In this document: positions 1 to 10,436 of the stretch, in pieces
Layout of the letters: each line of letters starts with the position of its first letter
Numbering within the stretch: the stretch's first letter is position 1
Position numbers and translations under genes: made by a program
Assembly: GCA_024803745.1 (NCBI GenBank)
Contig: JANJXV010000196.1
Location: forward strand, 1,748,501 to 1,812,500
Reading direction: 5' to 3'
From: Megascapheus bottae
Lineage: Eukaryota; Chordata; Mammalia; Rodentia; Geomyidae
Length of the DNA stretch: 64,000 bases
The notes under the pieces: generated by a model
The model's input: only the letters and a program-made list of their open reading frames with translations
What the model was told of the DNA's origin: nothing
The model's database searches: none

Positions 1-824
1 GTGTGGTGTGTAGGGCGTGGTGTGCAGAGCGTGGTGTGCAGAGCGTGGTGTGCAGAGTGTGGTGTGCAGAGCGTGGCGTGCAGAGTGTGGAGTGCAGAGT
101 GTGCGTGAAGAGAGTGCCATGCAGGTGTGGCGTGCAGAGCATGGAGTGCAGAGCGTGGCGTGCAGAGTGTGGAGTGCAGAGCATGGAGTGCAGAGTGTGC
201 GTGAAGAGAGTGCCATGCAGGTGTGGCGTGCAGAGCATGGAGTGCAGAGCGTGGCGTGCAGAGCATGGCACGCAGAGCATAGAGTCAGAGCATGGAGTGC
301 AGAGCGTGGCATGCAGGTGTGGCGTGCAGAGCGTGGTGTGCAGAGTGTGCTGTGCAGAGCATGGTGTGTAGAGTGTGGTGTGTAGAGCGTGGTGTGCAGA
401 ACGTGGAGTGCAGAGCGTGGTGTGCAGAACGTGGAGTGCAGAGCGTGGTGTGCAGAGCATGGTGTGTAGAGTGTGGTGTGTAGAGCGTGGTGTGCAGAAC
501 GTGGAGTGCAGAGCGTGGTGTGCAGAACGTGGAGTGCAGAGCGTGGTGTGCAGAGCATGGTGTGTAGAGTGTGGTGTGTAGAGCGTGGTGTGCAGAACGT
601 GGAGTGCAGAGCGTGGTGTGCAGAACGTGGAGTGCAGAGCGTGGTGTGCAGAGCATGGTGTGCAGAGTGTGGTGTGCAGAGCGTGGTGTGCAGAACGTGG
701 AGTGCAGAGCATGGTGTGTAGAGCGTGGTGTGTAGAGCGTGGTGTGCAGAGCGTGGTGTGCAGAGCGTGGTGTGCAGAGCGTGGTGTGCAGAGCGTGGTG
801 TGCAGAGTGTGGCATGCAGACATG
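1..824. repeat. Minisatellite, 14-bp unit GCGTGGTGTGCAGA
   Basis: Nearly continuous array of a 14-bp unit with variants (GTGCAGAGCATGGA, GTGTAGAGTGTG), starting before base 1. A higher-order unit of about 98 bp repeats between 375 and 640. Open frames in it encode only low-complexity peptides. Confidence 0.95.
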
Positions 825-1249
825 GCGCACACTCACTTGCTGCAGACAGAGGTGACATTTGAGGGCCTGGGAGGGCCCTGCTACCTCCAGGGGACCCAAC
901 AACACTATGGTTGGCACATGGACACCAAACAGCCCAAGGGGCACCACGTCCTCGCTGAGGTCACGGGACCCTGCGCAGCCCCTTCTCATCCGTGAACGCA
1001 AGGCTCTGGTGGGAGGAGGGCCTTGCACCAACACCTGCTTGGGCTTGCAGACCTCCCCCCCACCCCCGGCTGTGCGCGGCCACTGCCAGGTCTGGAAATG
1101 GTGCAGGGTAGCCGAGACTTCAGAGCCCCTGGGAGACTGGCTCCGGTGGTCTGCATCTGTCTGGTGACATCCCGAGCCCCTGTGGCCTCTGCCAATCACT
1201 CCTTTCTGTCAGTGGCACAAGCACAGAGGAGACTGGGCTGAACAGTGAG
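825..1249. other. Unique DNA downstream of the first KRTAP10
   Basis: GC-rich single-copy-looking sequence between the minisatellite and the poly(A) signal of the gene at 1473. No gene or repeat recognised. Confidence 0.4.
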
Positions 1250-1255
1250 TTTATT
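1250..1255 (-). terminator. Poly(A) signal AATAAA of the 1473-2264 gene
   Basis: TTTATT on the plus strand is AATAAA on the minus strand, about 220 bp beyond the TAA stop. Hair KAP 3' UTRs are typically this short. Confidence 0.7.
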
Positions 1256-1472
1256 GGCATTTTGGGGAAGGGGGCCGGGTGGGAGTCAGCTCAGGGGATG
1301 AGAGCATGGGGCGGGGATGGTGACCCATTAGAGCAAGGAGGGCCAGCTTGGGTCAGCAGGGTGGACTTGGGTGTCGACCAGCAGGGAAGCAGCCCCTACC
1401 CAAGACAGAAGCAGGATGAAGGGCCGAGGGGGTACAGGCAGGACCGGAGCTCGATGGCCCTGGGCTCCATGT

Positions 1473-2264
1473 TTAGCAGCTGCACTTCTGGCCCGAGGAG
1501 CTGCCACAGCAGGCCTGGCGGGAGCAGGCAGGGCGGCACAGCAGGGACACACAGGAGGCCGCGGGGCGGCAGCAGCTGGGCTGGCAGCAGGGGGCACAGC
1601 AGCAGGAGGAGGTGGGCACACAGCAGGCGGGCCTGCACACAGGCCTGCACAGCAGGGACACGCTGGAGGACTGCTGGCAGGGAGAGGAGGGGCAGCAGCA
1701 GGGCTGGCAGCTAGACTGCTGGCAGCAGGAGGAGGAAGCCCCACAGCAGACAGGCTTGCAGCAGACAGGCACACAGCACACGGGCTTACAGCACACGGGC
1801 TCGCAGCTCACTGGCTTGCAGCACACAGGCTCGCAGCAGACAGGCTTGCAGCAGACAGGCACACAGCACATGGGTTTACAGCAGACAGGCACACAGCACA
1901 TGGGTTTACAGCAGACAGGCACACAGCAGGACTGCTGGCAGGGAGAGGAGGGGCAGCAGCAGGGCTGGCAGCTAGACTGCTGGCAGCAGGAGGGTGTGCA
2001 GCTGCTGGTGCAGCCTGACTGGCAGCAGGGGCTGCACACTGGGGAGCAGAGGAAGGTGAGGCTGGGGGCGGGGGCGCAGCCGCTGGGCTGGCAGCAGCTG
2101 GGCTGGCAGCAGGGCTCGCAGTAGGCTTCCTGGCAGTCGTCCACCTGCCGGGAGGAGCTGGGACAAGCGCTAGGTGAGCAGGCGCGGCTGCCACCGTGGC
2201 TGGAGCTGACAGACAGGGCTGACACAGCAATAACACACGTCCTTGAGCAGCAGGGGTCGGCCAT
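1473..2264 (-). CDS. KRTAP10: Hair keratin-associated protein 10 family, variant N-terminus (263 aa)
   Basis: Single-exon, high-cysteine hair-cortex matrix protein, expected to cross-link keratin intermediate filaments by disulphides. The N-terminus differs from its seven neighbours: it begins [13 protein letters not shown] rather than MAASTMSVC, then runs through a Ser-rich stretch to [15 protein letters not shown] at about residues 40-54. From memory human KRTAP10-8 has the same kind of extended start (MADACC...). The middle carries QPSCC units, a QSGCTSSC block and about 15 CCxPVC pentapeptide-type units; the tail ends [10 protein letters not shown]. The ATG at 2264-2262 is the only plausible start. 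A TATA-like box lies about 80 bp upstream and AATAAA about 220 bp past the stop. It is transcribed opposite to TSPEAR. Confidence 0.9.
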   Translation of the reverse strand: MADPCCSRTCVIAVSALSVSSSHGGSRACSPSACPSSSRQVDDCQEAYCEPCCQPSCCQPSGCAPAPSLTFLCSPVCSPCCQSGCTSSCTPSCCQQSSCQPCCCPSSPCQQSCCVPVCCKPMCCVPVCCKPMCCVPVCCKPVCCEPVCCKPVSCEPVCCKPVCCVPVCCKPVCCGASSSCCQQSSCQPCCCPSSPCQQSSSVSLLCRPVCRPACCVPTSSCCCAPCCQPSCCRPAASCVSLLCRPACSRQACCGSSSGQKCSC

Positions 2265-2343
2265 GCTGTGGTGTGGCAGGGTCTGGAGGAGAGGTGTGGG
2301 GAGTGTGAGTGTGTGAGTGTGTGGGGGGCCCCAGGCTCCCAGG

Positions 2344-2350
2344 ATTTATG
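2344..2350 (-). promoter_or_regulatory. TATA-like box of the 1473-2264 KRTAP10 gene
   Basis: Reads CATAAAT on the minus strand, about 80 bp before the ATG. Spacing matches the TATA boxes of the other seven KRTAP10 copies. The 5' leader between them contains the cluster's CACTCACAC-type repeats. Confidence 0.65.
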
Positions 2351-2359
2351 CCCGGTCCC

Positions 2360-3032
2360 GTGTTTTCCTGGCAGGAGTCTGGTGTCTTCCGTTTCCTGGT
2401 TGCTCACTGTTTGCCTCAGCCAGTGCAGGCCCGGCAGGTGGTCTGAGCCTGGCGCAGGTGTGGACGGGCTGGGCAGAGCTGCCCGGAGCTGCCTGTGTGC
2501 AGGGCTGAGTCGTCAGGCACCTGCCTGATTGGGGGGGGGGCGGCTCTCCCTCCCATCTAGGTGGCTTTATGTCATTTGTACAGCTTTTCCTTCGGGAACG
2601 CTGGCTTCAGCACGTGTCCCCAGCTGTCCTGGAGGTGCCTTGTCACAGAAACCCAGGGTCTTGGGCAGGATTTCCCCCACCAGCCTGTCTCCCCACACCT
2701 GTACACCAAGGCCCTGGGCCACCAGTTCTCCTGCTTATCACAGGGTTTTCAATAGCACATCTGTTCTGTTTTTCCCAGCTTTCAGGTTTGGTCGCGACCC
2801 CCTCCCGTAATGGGGCCCTCCTCCCTCCTCCTGCCCCCTCCTCCTCTCTCCTCCCAGGACAGCGTCAGCCTCCACTCAGAGTCACGTTGTTCTACTGAGT
2901 ATTATTTGTTCTACTGAGTATTATTTTTTTTGTTCTTAGCCAAGTCTGTGCAGGGGAGGCAGCTTTCCTTCCCTTCCTGCTCCTGTGGGGGTTGGTGTGT
3001 GTTTTTCTCCTCTGCTGTTTGTTTTCTCATTG

Positions 3033-3096
<64 letters not shown>

Positions 3097-5403
3097 TGTG
3101 CTGTTAATTCCTCTCACACTCTGGCCACCTCATCCCCAAGCTCTGGTTACAAACAGTAACCTTTGGCTTGGTGTTTGTAAACATCTCTCTGACTCTTCTG
3201 CAGTCTCTGCCGCCTCCTCCCTGCCCCCAAAACAGCCTCGCTGAGATCCCCCTGCACTGTGGTTTGAGACGAGGTCTCCCTGTCCTCCAGGCTGGGGTCG
3301 GAGCTGTGTGCTGCCGCCCCTGCCAGCCCCTCCCCGTCCCCTTGGGTTCGTCTTCTCTCCTGAGAAGATGCATGCATTGCAGACGCCTCCTCCCGTTCTT
3401 TCTACGTGAGCCCCCTTATTACGGTGGAGCACGACACAGCGGGTCACAGCAAATGTATTTTGAGTGGCAGCCTGCGTTCAGAGGCGAGTGTTCTGCCTTG
3501 TTACACTTGGTCAGTATAAACTGGGGGACAAACTTGAGCATTGGTGGAGCTCGTCCTGAACCTACTCTGGTGAGGGTGCGGGACATCTCCAGATTCTTGC
3601 TGGAGGCCTTCGTGGCCTTTCCTTTTGGTGAAGGTGAACTGAAGTGGAGGTGGTGTTGCACTTCTTCTCCCTCGTCCTTAGCTCAGTGGCTCCACAGGAT
3701 TCCCGTGCACTTCCGTGGCAGTCAGTGAGGGCTGTGCCCTGCAGCCCAGCCTTTGTCTTTATGTATTTCCTTATTCTATCTATCCCCCTCTCCTCGTCCC
3801 CCTCACCCTCCACCCATCCTGCATCTGACCTGTCCCAGAAAAGCCTGCTCTACCTCATTTGTCCTTAGTAATGCAGTCTCCATCCTTTCTGGATTTGGGC
3901 TAACAGCAACCATTCTTCTGTCAAGAAAAAAGAACTCGTATGTATTTTTGGTGGCTGAGTGAAGTCCTTTGTGTGTGTTAACTCCTTTGTGATACACCTG
4001 AGGTGGGATTTCTGGGCCACTGGCCGGCACGTTGCAGTCTAGCAGATGCGCCCACAATGCTCTGGGGGTTGCATCGCTCTTACTCACTCTGTGATTCCAT
4101 CCCACAGACCTGTGTGAACGGAGCTCTTCGGGGCACTTTTGTTTCTGTGCATTGTGGAAACCAGGCAGCAGGCAGCAACCCCACCTCTTGTGTGGTTTGT
4201 GTAGTGAGTGTGGCTGCTTCTGACATGCGAACACTCATAGGCATGCAAGAATCACTGACATTCATAACAGCTCTGTCTGTCTGTCTGTCTCTGTTCTTCG
4301 ATCTGCTCCAGTGTTGTATGCGTATGGCTATTGCCTTCTGTAAATCAGATCATGGCCACTGGCCTTGTACCTTCTACATCCTGGAAGAGAGCTCTTACCT
4401 TCCCCTCCATCTGGCAGTTTGCTTTCCTGTTCTTTTTGTTGTTGTTGTTTTGTTTTGTTTTTTTTATGCAAAGCAGCATATCTGAGCCCACTATTCGAGC
4501 CCCACTCCCCATCTGTTTACACGAGAATTTCCCTACAGGCATCAAAAGTCTGCTCCAGGCCTAGGGTGAGGTCTTTGCTTCTCTCAGAAGATGGGGGGGG
4601 GGCATGGCTGTGATGCTGTTTTGCTCAGTGTGGGCCTCAGGCCGCCTGGCTCCAGGCTTGTGGGGCTGTGTCTGTCTCCTTGCAGCTCTGCGGCTCTGCT
4701 GGGTCTTGTGAGCCTCATCGCCCCTGTGCTCGGGCTCCAGGAGACGACAGCCCCACCCCGGGAGATGCCTCCTGGGCTGCTTGGCACTCTGCCTCCGGGG
4801 TGGGTGCTTCTGGTTCTTCCTCTCTGGGTGCTACAGCATGCCAGGCTCCTGTAACCACTGGTTCCCGGCTACAGTACAGCTTCCTGCAGCTTAGACATTT
4901 AGTTCCACACCTGGGGTCTGATTTCCCCTCCTGCCCCACTCAGAGCTGATTTGACCCAAGTCCCATGGTTAGAGGTCATGGCGAGTGTGTGCACACCTCT
5001 TGTCCTGGGCTCCCAGAGAAGCTCAGGACGGGGGCTCTGGTGCTGCCTGGGCCGAGGACAGTCCGGGCACCGCAGGCTGCCTGCCCCGCTGCAGCGTCTA
5101 GATTGATGCCAGGTTCTCTGGTTGTCTGCTCTAGCCAGAGCTGAGTGTGGCAGGCCCCTCCGAGGCCGTCGCATTTGCCCTGGTGTTTCTGTCTTCCTGT
5201 GCTGGGTTCCAGGGGCTCATCCTGCAGGAGCAGGAGAGAGTGTGGGGAGTCACTCCAGGGGAAGTGCCACTGGCCAGTCTCCCTCCACACACGTGGCCAG
5301 GGTGGCCTGGTGCACCCAGGAATGCCTGGGTTGCGAGCCCGGGCTGGGGCTGCCAAATGAACACAGATACCAACACCAAGTAGGTAGATGCTCAGAAGAA
5401 GAA
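2360..5403. other. Intergenic (TSPEAR intron 1) DNA
   Basis: Between the divergent promoter of the first gene and the 3' end of the second. Apart from the (TG)n tract I see a possible degraded SINE near 3240-3330 and A/T-rich text at 3700-4090 that may be an old LINE-1 remnant. No KRTAP remnant or exon was found. Confidence 0.35.
3034..3095. repeat. (TG)31 microsatellite
   Basis: Uninterrupted TG dinucleotide run of 62 bases. Confidence 0.98.
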
Positions 5404-5409
5404 TTTATT
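5404..5409 (-). terminator. Poly(A) signal AATAAA of the 5753-6580 gene
   Basis: Minus-strand AATAAA about 345 bp after the stop. This is the first such signal downstream. Confidence 0.6.
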
Positions 5410-5752
5410 AGATGGTCTGACACCCCACACGATCCAGGAGAAGATGGAGGCACAGACTCCAAACCACAGAGGAGCCAGGGCCCCTGTGCTGCAGGCACAT
5501 GGCGGTGGAAAAGGCCTTTGGTGGGACAGCCGGGGGTCTATGCTCACAGAATCTGCCCGCCTAGGGTCAGGCTCAGCCCACGGCCACTGGTCTCAGACCC
5601 GGAGCAGAGCCTGTTAGTTGATTGGAGATAGTGTGTAGACCACTGATGAGGGACCTATGTCCCCTGTGCTGGCCGGGGAGTCCTCCTGACACCGTCAAAG
5701 CTGACTAGAGGGTGAACCACCCAGGCTCTGAGCTCCAAGCTCTAGGAATCAC

Positions 5753-6580
5753 TCAGCAGCAAGAGGAGCTGCCACAGCAGGCCTGGCGGGAGCAGGCAGG
5801 GCGGCACAGCAGGGACACACAGGAGGCCGCGGGGCGGCAGCAGCTGGGCTGGCAGCAGGGGGCACAGCAGCAGGAGGAGGTGGGCACACAGCAGGCGGGC
5901 CTGCACACAGGCCTGCACAGCAGGGACACACTGGAGGACTGCTGGCAGGGAGAGGAGGGGCAGCAGCAGGGCTGGCAGCTAGACTGCTGGCAGCAGGAGG
6001 AGGAAGCCCCACAGCACACGGGCTCGCAGCTCACGGGCTTGCAGCAGACAGGCACACAGCACACGGGTTTACAGCACACGGGCTCGCAGCAGACAGGTTT
6101 ACAGCACACAGGCTCGCAGCAGACAGGCTTGCAGCAGACAGGCACACAGCAGGACTGCTGGCAGGGAGAGCAGGTGCAGCAAGAAGGCTGGCAGCTAGAC
6201 TGCTGGCAGCAGGAGGAAGAAGCCCCACAGCACACGGGCTCACAGCTCACAGGCTTGCAGCACACGGGCACACAGCACATAGGTTTACAGCAGACAGGCA
6301 CACAGCAGGACTGCTGGCAGGGAGAGGAGGGGCAGCAGCAGGGCTGGCAGCTAGACTGCTGGCAGCAGGAGGGTGTGCAGCTGCTGGTGCAGCCTGACTG
6401 GCAGCAGGGGCTGCACACTGGGGAGCAGAGGAAGGTGAGGCTGGGGGCGGGGGCGCAGCAGCTGGGCTGGCAGCAGCTGGGCTGGCAGCAGGGCTCGCAG
6501 CAGCTCTCTGGGCAGTCGTCCACCTGCCAGGAGGCGTTGGTGCAGGCGTCGGAGCAGACGGACATGGTGGAGGCGGCCAT
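5753..6580 (-). CDS. KRTAP10: Hair keratin-associated protein 10 family (275 aa)
   Basis: Single-exon KRTAP10 with the canonical head [18 protein letters not shown] and then [14 protein letters not shown]. The ATG at 6580-6578 sits in a strong Kozak context (CCACCATGG); the frame stays open for 53 more codons upstream, but that part is the conserved 5' leader and promoter, so I start at MAAS. After the head come QPSCC units, [22 protein letters not shown], two modules of the CCQQSSCQP type separated by [11 protein letters not shown] repeats, and a SLLCRPVC tail. The end is GSSSCC rather than the GSSSGQ(K/D)CSC of several paralogues. The second module reads PSCCTCSPC where neighbours have PSCCPSSPC. 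Antisense to TSPEAR. Confidence 0.93.
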   Translation of the reverse strand: MAASTMSVCSDACTNASWQVDDCPESCCEPCCQPSCCQPSCCAPAPSLTFLCSPVCSPCCQSGCTSSCTPSCCQQSSCQPCCCPSSPCQQSCCVPVCCKPMCCVPVCCKPVSCEPVCCGASSSCCQQSSCQPSCCTCSPCQQSCCVPVCCKPVCCEPVCCKPVCCEPVCCKPVCCVPVCCKPVSCEPVCCGASSSCCQQSSCQPCCCPSSPCQQSSSVSLLCRPVCRPACCVPTSSCCCAPCCQPSCCRPAASCVSLLCRPACSRQACCGSSSCC

Positions 6581-6662
6581 GGTGGCTGGGCTGGGAGGAG
6601 GAGGGGGGTGTGAGTGGGTGTGAGTGGGTGTGAGTGAGTGTCTGTGAGTGCCACGGCCGCTG

Positions 6663-6671
6663 GTTTTTATG
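6663..6671 (-). promoter_or_regulatory. TATA box of the 5753-6580 KRTAP10 gene
   Basis: Reads CATAAAAAC on the minus strand about 85-90 bp before the ATG. The surrounding 95 bp is nearly identical to the promoter of the plus-strand gene at 31221. Confidence 0.8.
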
Positions 6672-6823
6672 CCCCTCCTGTGCTTGTTGTGCTGGGCCCC
6701 AGCTTCCCCTTCCTGGATGGCTCTGCTGTCATGGACCATGTTTGTTTGTCAGGTTGTTTCCCAGCTTGGTCATCCCAGTTGTGTGTCGCTGGATAGACAG
6801 GTCCACTTGTCAAACATCAATTG

Positions 6824-6843
6824 TCTATCTATCTATCTGTCTG

Positions 6844-6888
<45 letters not shown>

Positions 6889-6890
6889 TC

Positions 6891-6960
<70 letters not shown>

Positions 6961-6986
6961 TCATCCATCCATCCATCCATCCATCC
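6824..6986. repeat. (CTAT)n/(CATC)n microsatellite
   Basis: About 135 bases of CTAT tetranucleotides with two TCAT interruptions, then seven CATC units. It lies about 155 bp upstream of the TATA box of the 5753-6580 gene. Confidence 0.97.
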
Positions 6987-6989
6987 AGT

Positions 6990-7604
6990 TTCCTGGTCCA
7001 GGCTCTGAGTCATGAGGCCGTGGCACACAGGACCTGACTGGTCAGTGGGTATCATGCAGTCTCAGCACGTTGGCTTCATCCAATGGAAGTGGGTTCCCGT
7101 GGCCTCCCCCTCTCTGGCACCCACCCCAGATTGCCGAGCAGTGAGCATCTTCTGACGGGGATCGGATGCCTGTGAGAGGCCACGTCTGGACCCTGACCCC
7201 CATCCTGAGCTCGGAACAGTTTCTCACCCCCTCACACCTCTTCTGGGTACCGTCGTGTGTCCACTCCCTGCCCTGTCCTTTCTCTGATACCTGTGGTCAC
7301 CCTAGCTTCTCAGCACAGCTTGTCCTTTCCATCCCCCACCTGGAACTTCAACGACAGAGGGGAGGTGCGGAAGTCCTGCTTGCGTCCTCCCCAGTCCCCT
7401 CATTTCCAGTGCCACTGAGTGGTTTCCATGTTTCCCGTTCCCATCCACTCCCCATCCCTCCGCTCAGCCACAGCCTCCTTCCCCGCACTTGGCCCCAGCG
7501 CATAAACCAATGACCTGAAAGTTCAAGGATTTCTGCTTATTTCATTCTCTGTACTTTGGCTTCCAAGTAGAATGCTGTGACGTGACACCTGGCTTCTTAA
7601 ACAT
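6990..7604. other. Non-coding DNA, no feature recognised
   Basis: C-rich sequence upstream of the SINE pair. No exon or repeat identified. Confidence 0.3.
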
Positions 7605-7818
7605 ATTAGCCAGGAGTCAGGAGTGTGGCCTAGTGGTAGAGTACTTGCCTAGCATGAATGAAGACCTGAGTTCGATTCCTTGGTGCACCACATATGTAGA
7701 AAAAGGCCAGAGGTGGTGCGATGGCTCAAGTGTGAGTGCTAGCCTTGAGAAAGTCCAAGAACAGTGCTCAGGCCCTGAGTTCAAGCCCCAGGACTGGCTA
7801 AATAAATAAATAAATAAA
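7605..7818 (+). mobile_element. tRNA/ID-derived dimeric SINE
   Basis: Starts near gtggcctagtggtagagtac, contains an RNA polymerase III B-box-like GAGTTCGATTCC, has a second monomer (tggctcaagtg...gagttcaagcccca) and ends in an A-rich (AATA)n tail. Similar copies at 32630, 35418 and 60255. Confidence 0.8.
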
Positions 7819-7821
7819 ATA

Positions 7822-8055
7822 TTAACCAGCTGGTTGCCAGTGGTTCACGCCGCAAATCCTGGCTCCCCAGGAGACTGAGGCCTGAGGCTCATGGTTTCAG
7901 CCCAGCCTGGGCAGGAAAACCTCCTCAGTTAACCACTAGAAACCTGCAAGTGGCACTGTGGCTCAAAGTGGTGGAGCGCTAGCCTTGAGCACGAAAGCTC
8001 AGGGACAGCACCCAGGTCCTGAGTTCAAGCCCCAAGAACAACCAAAAACACGTTA
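7822..8055 (+). mobile_element. B1/7SL-ID composite SINE
   Basis: A 7SL-like left part (gccagtggttcacgccgcaaatcctggc...gagactgaggcc) is followed by an ID-like right part (gtggcactgtggctcaaagtggtggagcgctagcc) and an A-rich end. Confidence 0.75.
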
Positions 8056-9250
8056 TGCTCAGACTTCTAGGTTCTCAGTGAGAAGTGTGTCTGACGTGAG
8101 CCGCTGCACTGCAGAGAGCAACGCCTCCAGGCAGCCAGCCTGGGAGGCGCCAGGCCAGCGTCCCGCCTGCCTTGTTTTACCATTGGACATAGGAAGGGGA
8201 TGGCTTAGCCACAGTGTGGCCGAAACCCAAACCCCCGAGGCCGCTGCTCTGCCCTCCAGTCTCCCAGGCTGCGACCCGAGCTGGGGCCCCATCGCAGTCA
8301 GAGGCGCCTCTGCACCGCTGCTCTTCACAAGTGCAGCCAGTGTGGATGGGCCTGGTCCAGCAGAGCCAGGAGTGGGAAGACGGACGCGCTGGGATCCGCT
8401 GCAGTGCCAGTCTGCTGGGGTCCTCCGCGGGGGTCCTCCCGGAGGCCCGCTGGGGTCCTCCCGCTGGGGTCCTCCCGCTGGGGTCCTCCCGCTGGGGTCC
8501 TCCCCTGTGTGGCCCAGTGTGCCTGTGTGGGGCTCAGCATCAGGGCACCACTGACTGGCCCGCAGCTGGCCTGGGGCTGGCAGGCTCTGCGGTCAGGGCC
8601 AGCGCCCCACCATCCGCCCCGCAGGGCTGGGGCTGAGGCCGGCTGCACCCAAGGCCAGCCATGAAAGGGAGGGCATGGCACCCTGCACGCGGAGGCCCGG
8701 CAGGCACGTGAAGGATGGGTGAAAAGCAGGAGAGCCGGGGAGGGGGCGCTGTGGCATGGCTGGGACACAGGGCTTGTCCAGCCAGCCAGAGCAGCAGGGG
8801 CAGCTGGCTCTTGTTGGGCTCTATAGGGAGCTGTGCACAGACATGGGACCCTGTGTGGCGGAGGAAGACGGAACTGTGCGGGGCCACCAGGACCCCCCCT
8901 CCTGGGACAGGGCAGGCGCTGCCAGGGGCCCCCAGACCATCCTGCTGCCCGCACTGAAGCCCAGGGCTCCTGTGCTGGACAGATGGGGGACTCGCTTCTA
9001 GAAGCTTCCACCTTCAGAGACGGAGCACCACCCGCCCTCCTGGCCCAGCACAGAGGCCAAGTCCTCAGGTGGGCGCAGTCCAGGATGTTGGCTGCGGGCC
9101 ATGAGACCAGGAAGGGAAAGGCACTGGCGAGGCCAGCATGGACCGGGAGCCCAGCTGCCCCCGTGCCTCCAGGGCTGAGGGTGGGGATGAGTCACCGCCC
9201 GCGCTCACTTTCCGGGCAAAGACGCTTCCCAGAGCCAAACAAGGAGCGGA
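8056..9250. other. GC-rich non-coding DNA upstream of the 9413 KRTAP10
   Basis: No exon recognised. It holds a short 15-bp tandem repeat at 8413-8514. The last 150 bp before the TATA box is probably promoter. Confidence 0.35.
8413..8514. repeat. Short tandem repeat, 15-bp CTGGGGTCCTCCCGC
   Basis: About six units, the last four nearly perfect, ending in TCCCCTGTG. Confidence 0.85.
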
Positions 9251-9322
9251 CACTAATGAGCTGGAGGCTTGCAAACAAGGAAGGGAGGGCGCTGGGCTCT
9301 GCTAGGAGCCACCAACACGGGG

Positions 9323-9330
9323 AATAAAAG
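9323..9330 (+). promoter_or_regulatory. TATA box of the 9413-10282 KRTAP10 gene
   Basis: AATAAAAG 90 bp before the ATG. A homeobox-type CTAATGAG lies about 70 bp further upstream at 9253-9260. Confidence 0.75.
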
Positions 9331-9412
9331 GCAGGGCACTGGGCACCTTCCACAAACACTCACACCCACTCACACCCACTCACACCCCCCTCCTCCTCCC
9401 AGCCCAGCCACC

Positions 9413-10282
9413 ATGGCCGCCTCCACCATGTCCGTCTGCTCCGACGCCTGCACCAACGCCTCCTGGCAGGTGGACGACTGCCCAGAGAGCTGCTGCGAGC
9501 CCTGCTGCCAGCCCAGCTGCTGCCAGCCCAGCTGCTGCCAGCCCAGCGGCTGCGCCCCTGCCCCCAGCCTCACCTTCCTCTGCTCCCCAGTGTGCAGCCC
9601 CTGCTGCCAGTCAGGCTGCACCAGCAGCTGCACACCCTCCTGCTGCCAGCAATCTAGCTGCCAGCCCTGCTGCTGCCCCTCCTCTCCCTGCCAGCAGTCC
9701 TGCTGTGTGCCTGTCTGCTGTAAACCCGTGTGCTGTGTGCCTGTCTGCTGCAAGCCCATGTGCTGTGTGCCTGTGTGCTGCAAGCCAGTGACCTGCGAGC
9801 CTGTGTGCTGTAAACCTGTGAGCTGTGAGCCCGTGTGCTGTGGGGCTTCTTCCTCCTGCTGCCAGCAGTCTAGCTGCCAGCCTTCTTGCTGCCCCTCCTC
9901 TCCCTGCCAGCAGTCCTGCTGTGTGCCTGTGTGCTGCGAGCCCGTGTGCTGTAAACCCGTGTGCTGTGTGCCTGTCTGCTGCAAGCCCGTGAGCTGCGAG
10001 CCCGTGTGCTGTGGGGCTTCCTCCTCCTGCTGCCAGCAGTCTAGCTGCCAGCCCTGCTGCTGCCCCTCCTCTCCCTGCCAGCAGTCCTCCAGCGTGTCCC
10101 TGCTGTGCAGGCCTGTGTGCAGGCCCGCCTGCTGTGTGCCTACCTCCTCCTGCTGCTGTGCCCCTTGCTGCCAGCCCAGCTGCTGCCGCCCAGCAGCCTC
10201 CTGTGTGTCCCTGCTGTGCCGCCCTGCCTGCTCCCGCCAGGCCTGCTGTGGCAGCTCCTCGGGCCAGGACTGCAGCTGCTGA
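9413..10282 (+). CDS. KRTAP10: Hair keratin-associated protein 10 family (289 aa)
   Basis: Intronless KRTAP10, the longest copy in the first intron to run with TSPEAR. It starts at the Kozak ATG 9413 (MAASTMSVC), although the frame is open further upstream through the leader. It has three [10 protein letters not shown] units at about residues 31-45, then [23 protein letters not shown], and two CCQQSSCQP modules divided by CC(K/E/V)PVC repeats that include a KPVTCEPVC variant. The tail ends with [28 protein letters not shown] sequence. About one third of residues are cysteine. It should act in the hair cortex as a disulphide-rich matrix protein. Confidence 0.94.
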   Translation: MAASTMSVCSDACTNASWQVDDCPESCCEPCCQPSCCQPSCCQPSGCAPAPSLTFLCSPVCSPCCQSGCTSSCTPSCCQQSSCQPCCCPSSPCQQSCCVPVCCKPVCCVPVCCKPMCCVPVCCKPVTCEPVCCKPVSCEPVCCGASSSCCQQSSCQPSCCPSSPCQQSCCVPVCCEPVCCKPVCCVPVCCKPVSCEPVCCGASSSCCQQSSCQPCCCPSSPCQQSSSVSLLCRPVCRPACCVPTSSCCCAPCCQPSCCRPAASCVSLLCRPACSRQACCGSSSGQDCSC

Positions 10283-10430
10283 AGCATGGGCCAGTGAGCT
10301 CCGGTCCTGCCTGGGCCCCTCTCGGCCCCTCAGTCCGTGGGCTTGTTCCCCGTCCTTCCTCCTCCTCCCTCCTCCTTCCCCTTCCCCTCTTCCTCTGCTT
10401 GGTGTCACATGAGTGGACCTCCACGTCCTC

Positions 10431-10436
10431 AGTAAA
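10431..10436 (+). terminator. Variant poly(A) signal AGTAAA of the 9413-10282 gene
   Basis: AGTAAA about 150 bp after the stop. No AATAAA is seen nearby, so this common variant is the likely signal. Confidence 0.5.

Noticed and set aside
7605..7818. tRNA-like sequence with an apparent B box
   Set aside because: It is the tRNA-derived head of a dispersed SINE; it lacks a full cloverleaf and recurs at several places with A-rich tails.
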